64,000 nt of DNA, from assembly GCF_016107545.1 (NCBI RefSeq), contig NZ_JABASS010000003.1, positions 124,001 through 188,000 on the forward strand, in the 5' to 3' direction. Positions within the stretch are counted from its first letter, which is position 1; each line of letters starts with the position of its first letter. A program made the position numbers and the translations under genes. This document shows positions 63,646 to 64,000 of this stretch, piece by piece. Under the pieces are notes generated by a model. It did not search any database. It saw only the letters and a program-made list of their open reading frames with translations, and had not been told where the DNA came from. The stretch comes from Psychrobacter namhaensis (GTDB lineage: Bacteria > Pseudomonadota > Gammaproteobacteria > Pseudomonadales > Moraxellaceae).

Positions 63646-64000
63646 ATGTCTTGTCATTTATCTCATCGCTTGACTCCTGTATATCGCGCGATATCAATGA
63701 CACTTCTCTGTTCGGTGGGCTACGTCGCTCTCATGTCGAGCACACAAGCTGCTACGATTGGCAAGACGGTTGTGACCTCTGCTCAACATGAGCCCCTCAC
63801 TGCGAGTATTATGGTCACTGGCATACAAGCAGCAGACTTTTCCGCCAGTTTGGCAAGCCCAGTCATTTATCAGCAAATGGGACTTACCCCAACGGACTCC
63901 ATGACGATACGCTTTACGCCTACCTCGGCGACCAGTGGTCAAGTATTTATTAGTACCTCAAAGCCTGTGTCTAAACCTTTTGCTGATGTGGTGTTGGCCA
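63646..64000 (+). CDS. FimV/HubP-type protein, N-terminal part
   Basis: The gene runs off the right edge; 118 residues are visible. A signal peptide (ending TQAATIGKTV) is followed by EPLTASIMVTGIQAADFSAS, SPVIYQQMGLTPTDSMTIRF and VFISTSKPVSKPFADVV, the conserved N-terminal periplasmic domain of FimV/HubP proteins that organise the cell pole and type IV pili. The rest (LysM, acidic region, C-terminal TPR) must lie beyond. AAAGGGCGG lies upstream of the ATG. Confidence 0.85.
   Translation, partial: MSCHLSHRLTPVYRAISMTLLCSVGYVALMSSTQAATIGKTVVTSAQHEPLTASIMVTGIQAADFSASLASPVIYQQMGLTPTDSMTIRFTPTSATSGQVFISTSKPVSKPFADVVLA

Overview
The window looks like chromosome from a Psychrobacter-type gammaproteobacterium (Moraxellaceae). 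This rests on AT-rich composition, an EptA of the Moraxella/Psychrobacter intrinsic-colistin-resistance type, and a core right flank of dinB, queA and a FimV-like gene. Names come from reading motifs; no database was searched.

Layout. (1) 1-230: N-terminus of a type I methylase (hsdM) running off the left edge. (2) 337-13.4 kb: an envelope-modification region with eptA plus its own two-component pair, corA, two PepSY proteins, dgkA, a PAP2 phosphatase, mntP, a second two-component pair and a frameshifted DUF347 membrane gene. Four promoters here share a CTTAAC-N5-CTTAAC box placed exactly 11 nt before a -10 hexamer. One of them drives no protein but a roughly 145-nt unit ending in a strong terminator, a candidate small RNA. 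(3) 13.4-17.5 kb: small membrane genes, an ATP-grasp-like gene and tatABC. (4) 17.6-28.8 kb: a copper-resistance block (P-type ATPase, DUF305 protein, CopB with long Met/His repeats, Tat-exported multicopper oxidase CopA, DUF411 protein, cytochrome c, small Met-rich proteins, CopRS) with Cop/Cus-type boxes. (5) 28.8-60.4 kb: an accessory island. It holds an integrase remnant between two MITEs, a complete type 1 BREX operon (brxA-brxB-brxC-DUF262/HNH nuclease-pglX-pglZ-brxL), an upstream HNH nuclease, IS3 and IS256 copies, two very large tyrosine-recombinase genes with a third small gene, and a phage-like replication/lysogeny module (DnaB, initiator, excisionase-like HTH, divergent repressor). 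It ends at a 3' fragment of a tRNA-Leu gene (60331-60391), the usual scar of integration into a tRNA. (6) 60.4-64 kb: core genes.

How the parts work together. The first block probably senses membrane stress or cationic peptides and remodels lipid A, with DgkA and the PAP2 enzyme handling lipid by-products. The copper block oxidises, exports and binds copper, and the adjacent Tat genes supply the route for CopA. The island is a defence cargo (BREX plus two nucleases) on a mobile, phage-like chassis.

Most novel-looking signals: a structured insert of about 67 bp found in two unrelated transposase genes (IS3 and IS256) with conserved blocks and a differing but preserved hairpin; the candidate small RNA under the CTTAAC box; and the BREX operon with a nested GmrSD/BrxU-like gene beside a large recombinase trio. 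A family of MITE-like repeats of about 180 bp (five copies plus an end fragment) has shaped several gene truncations.
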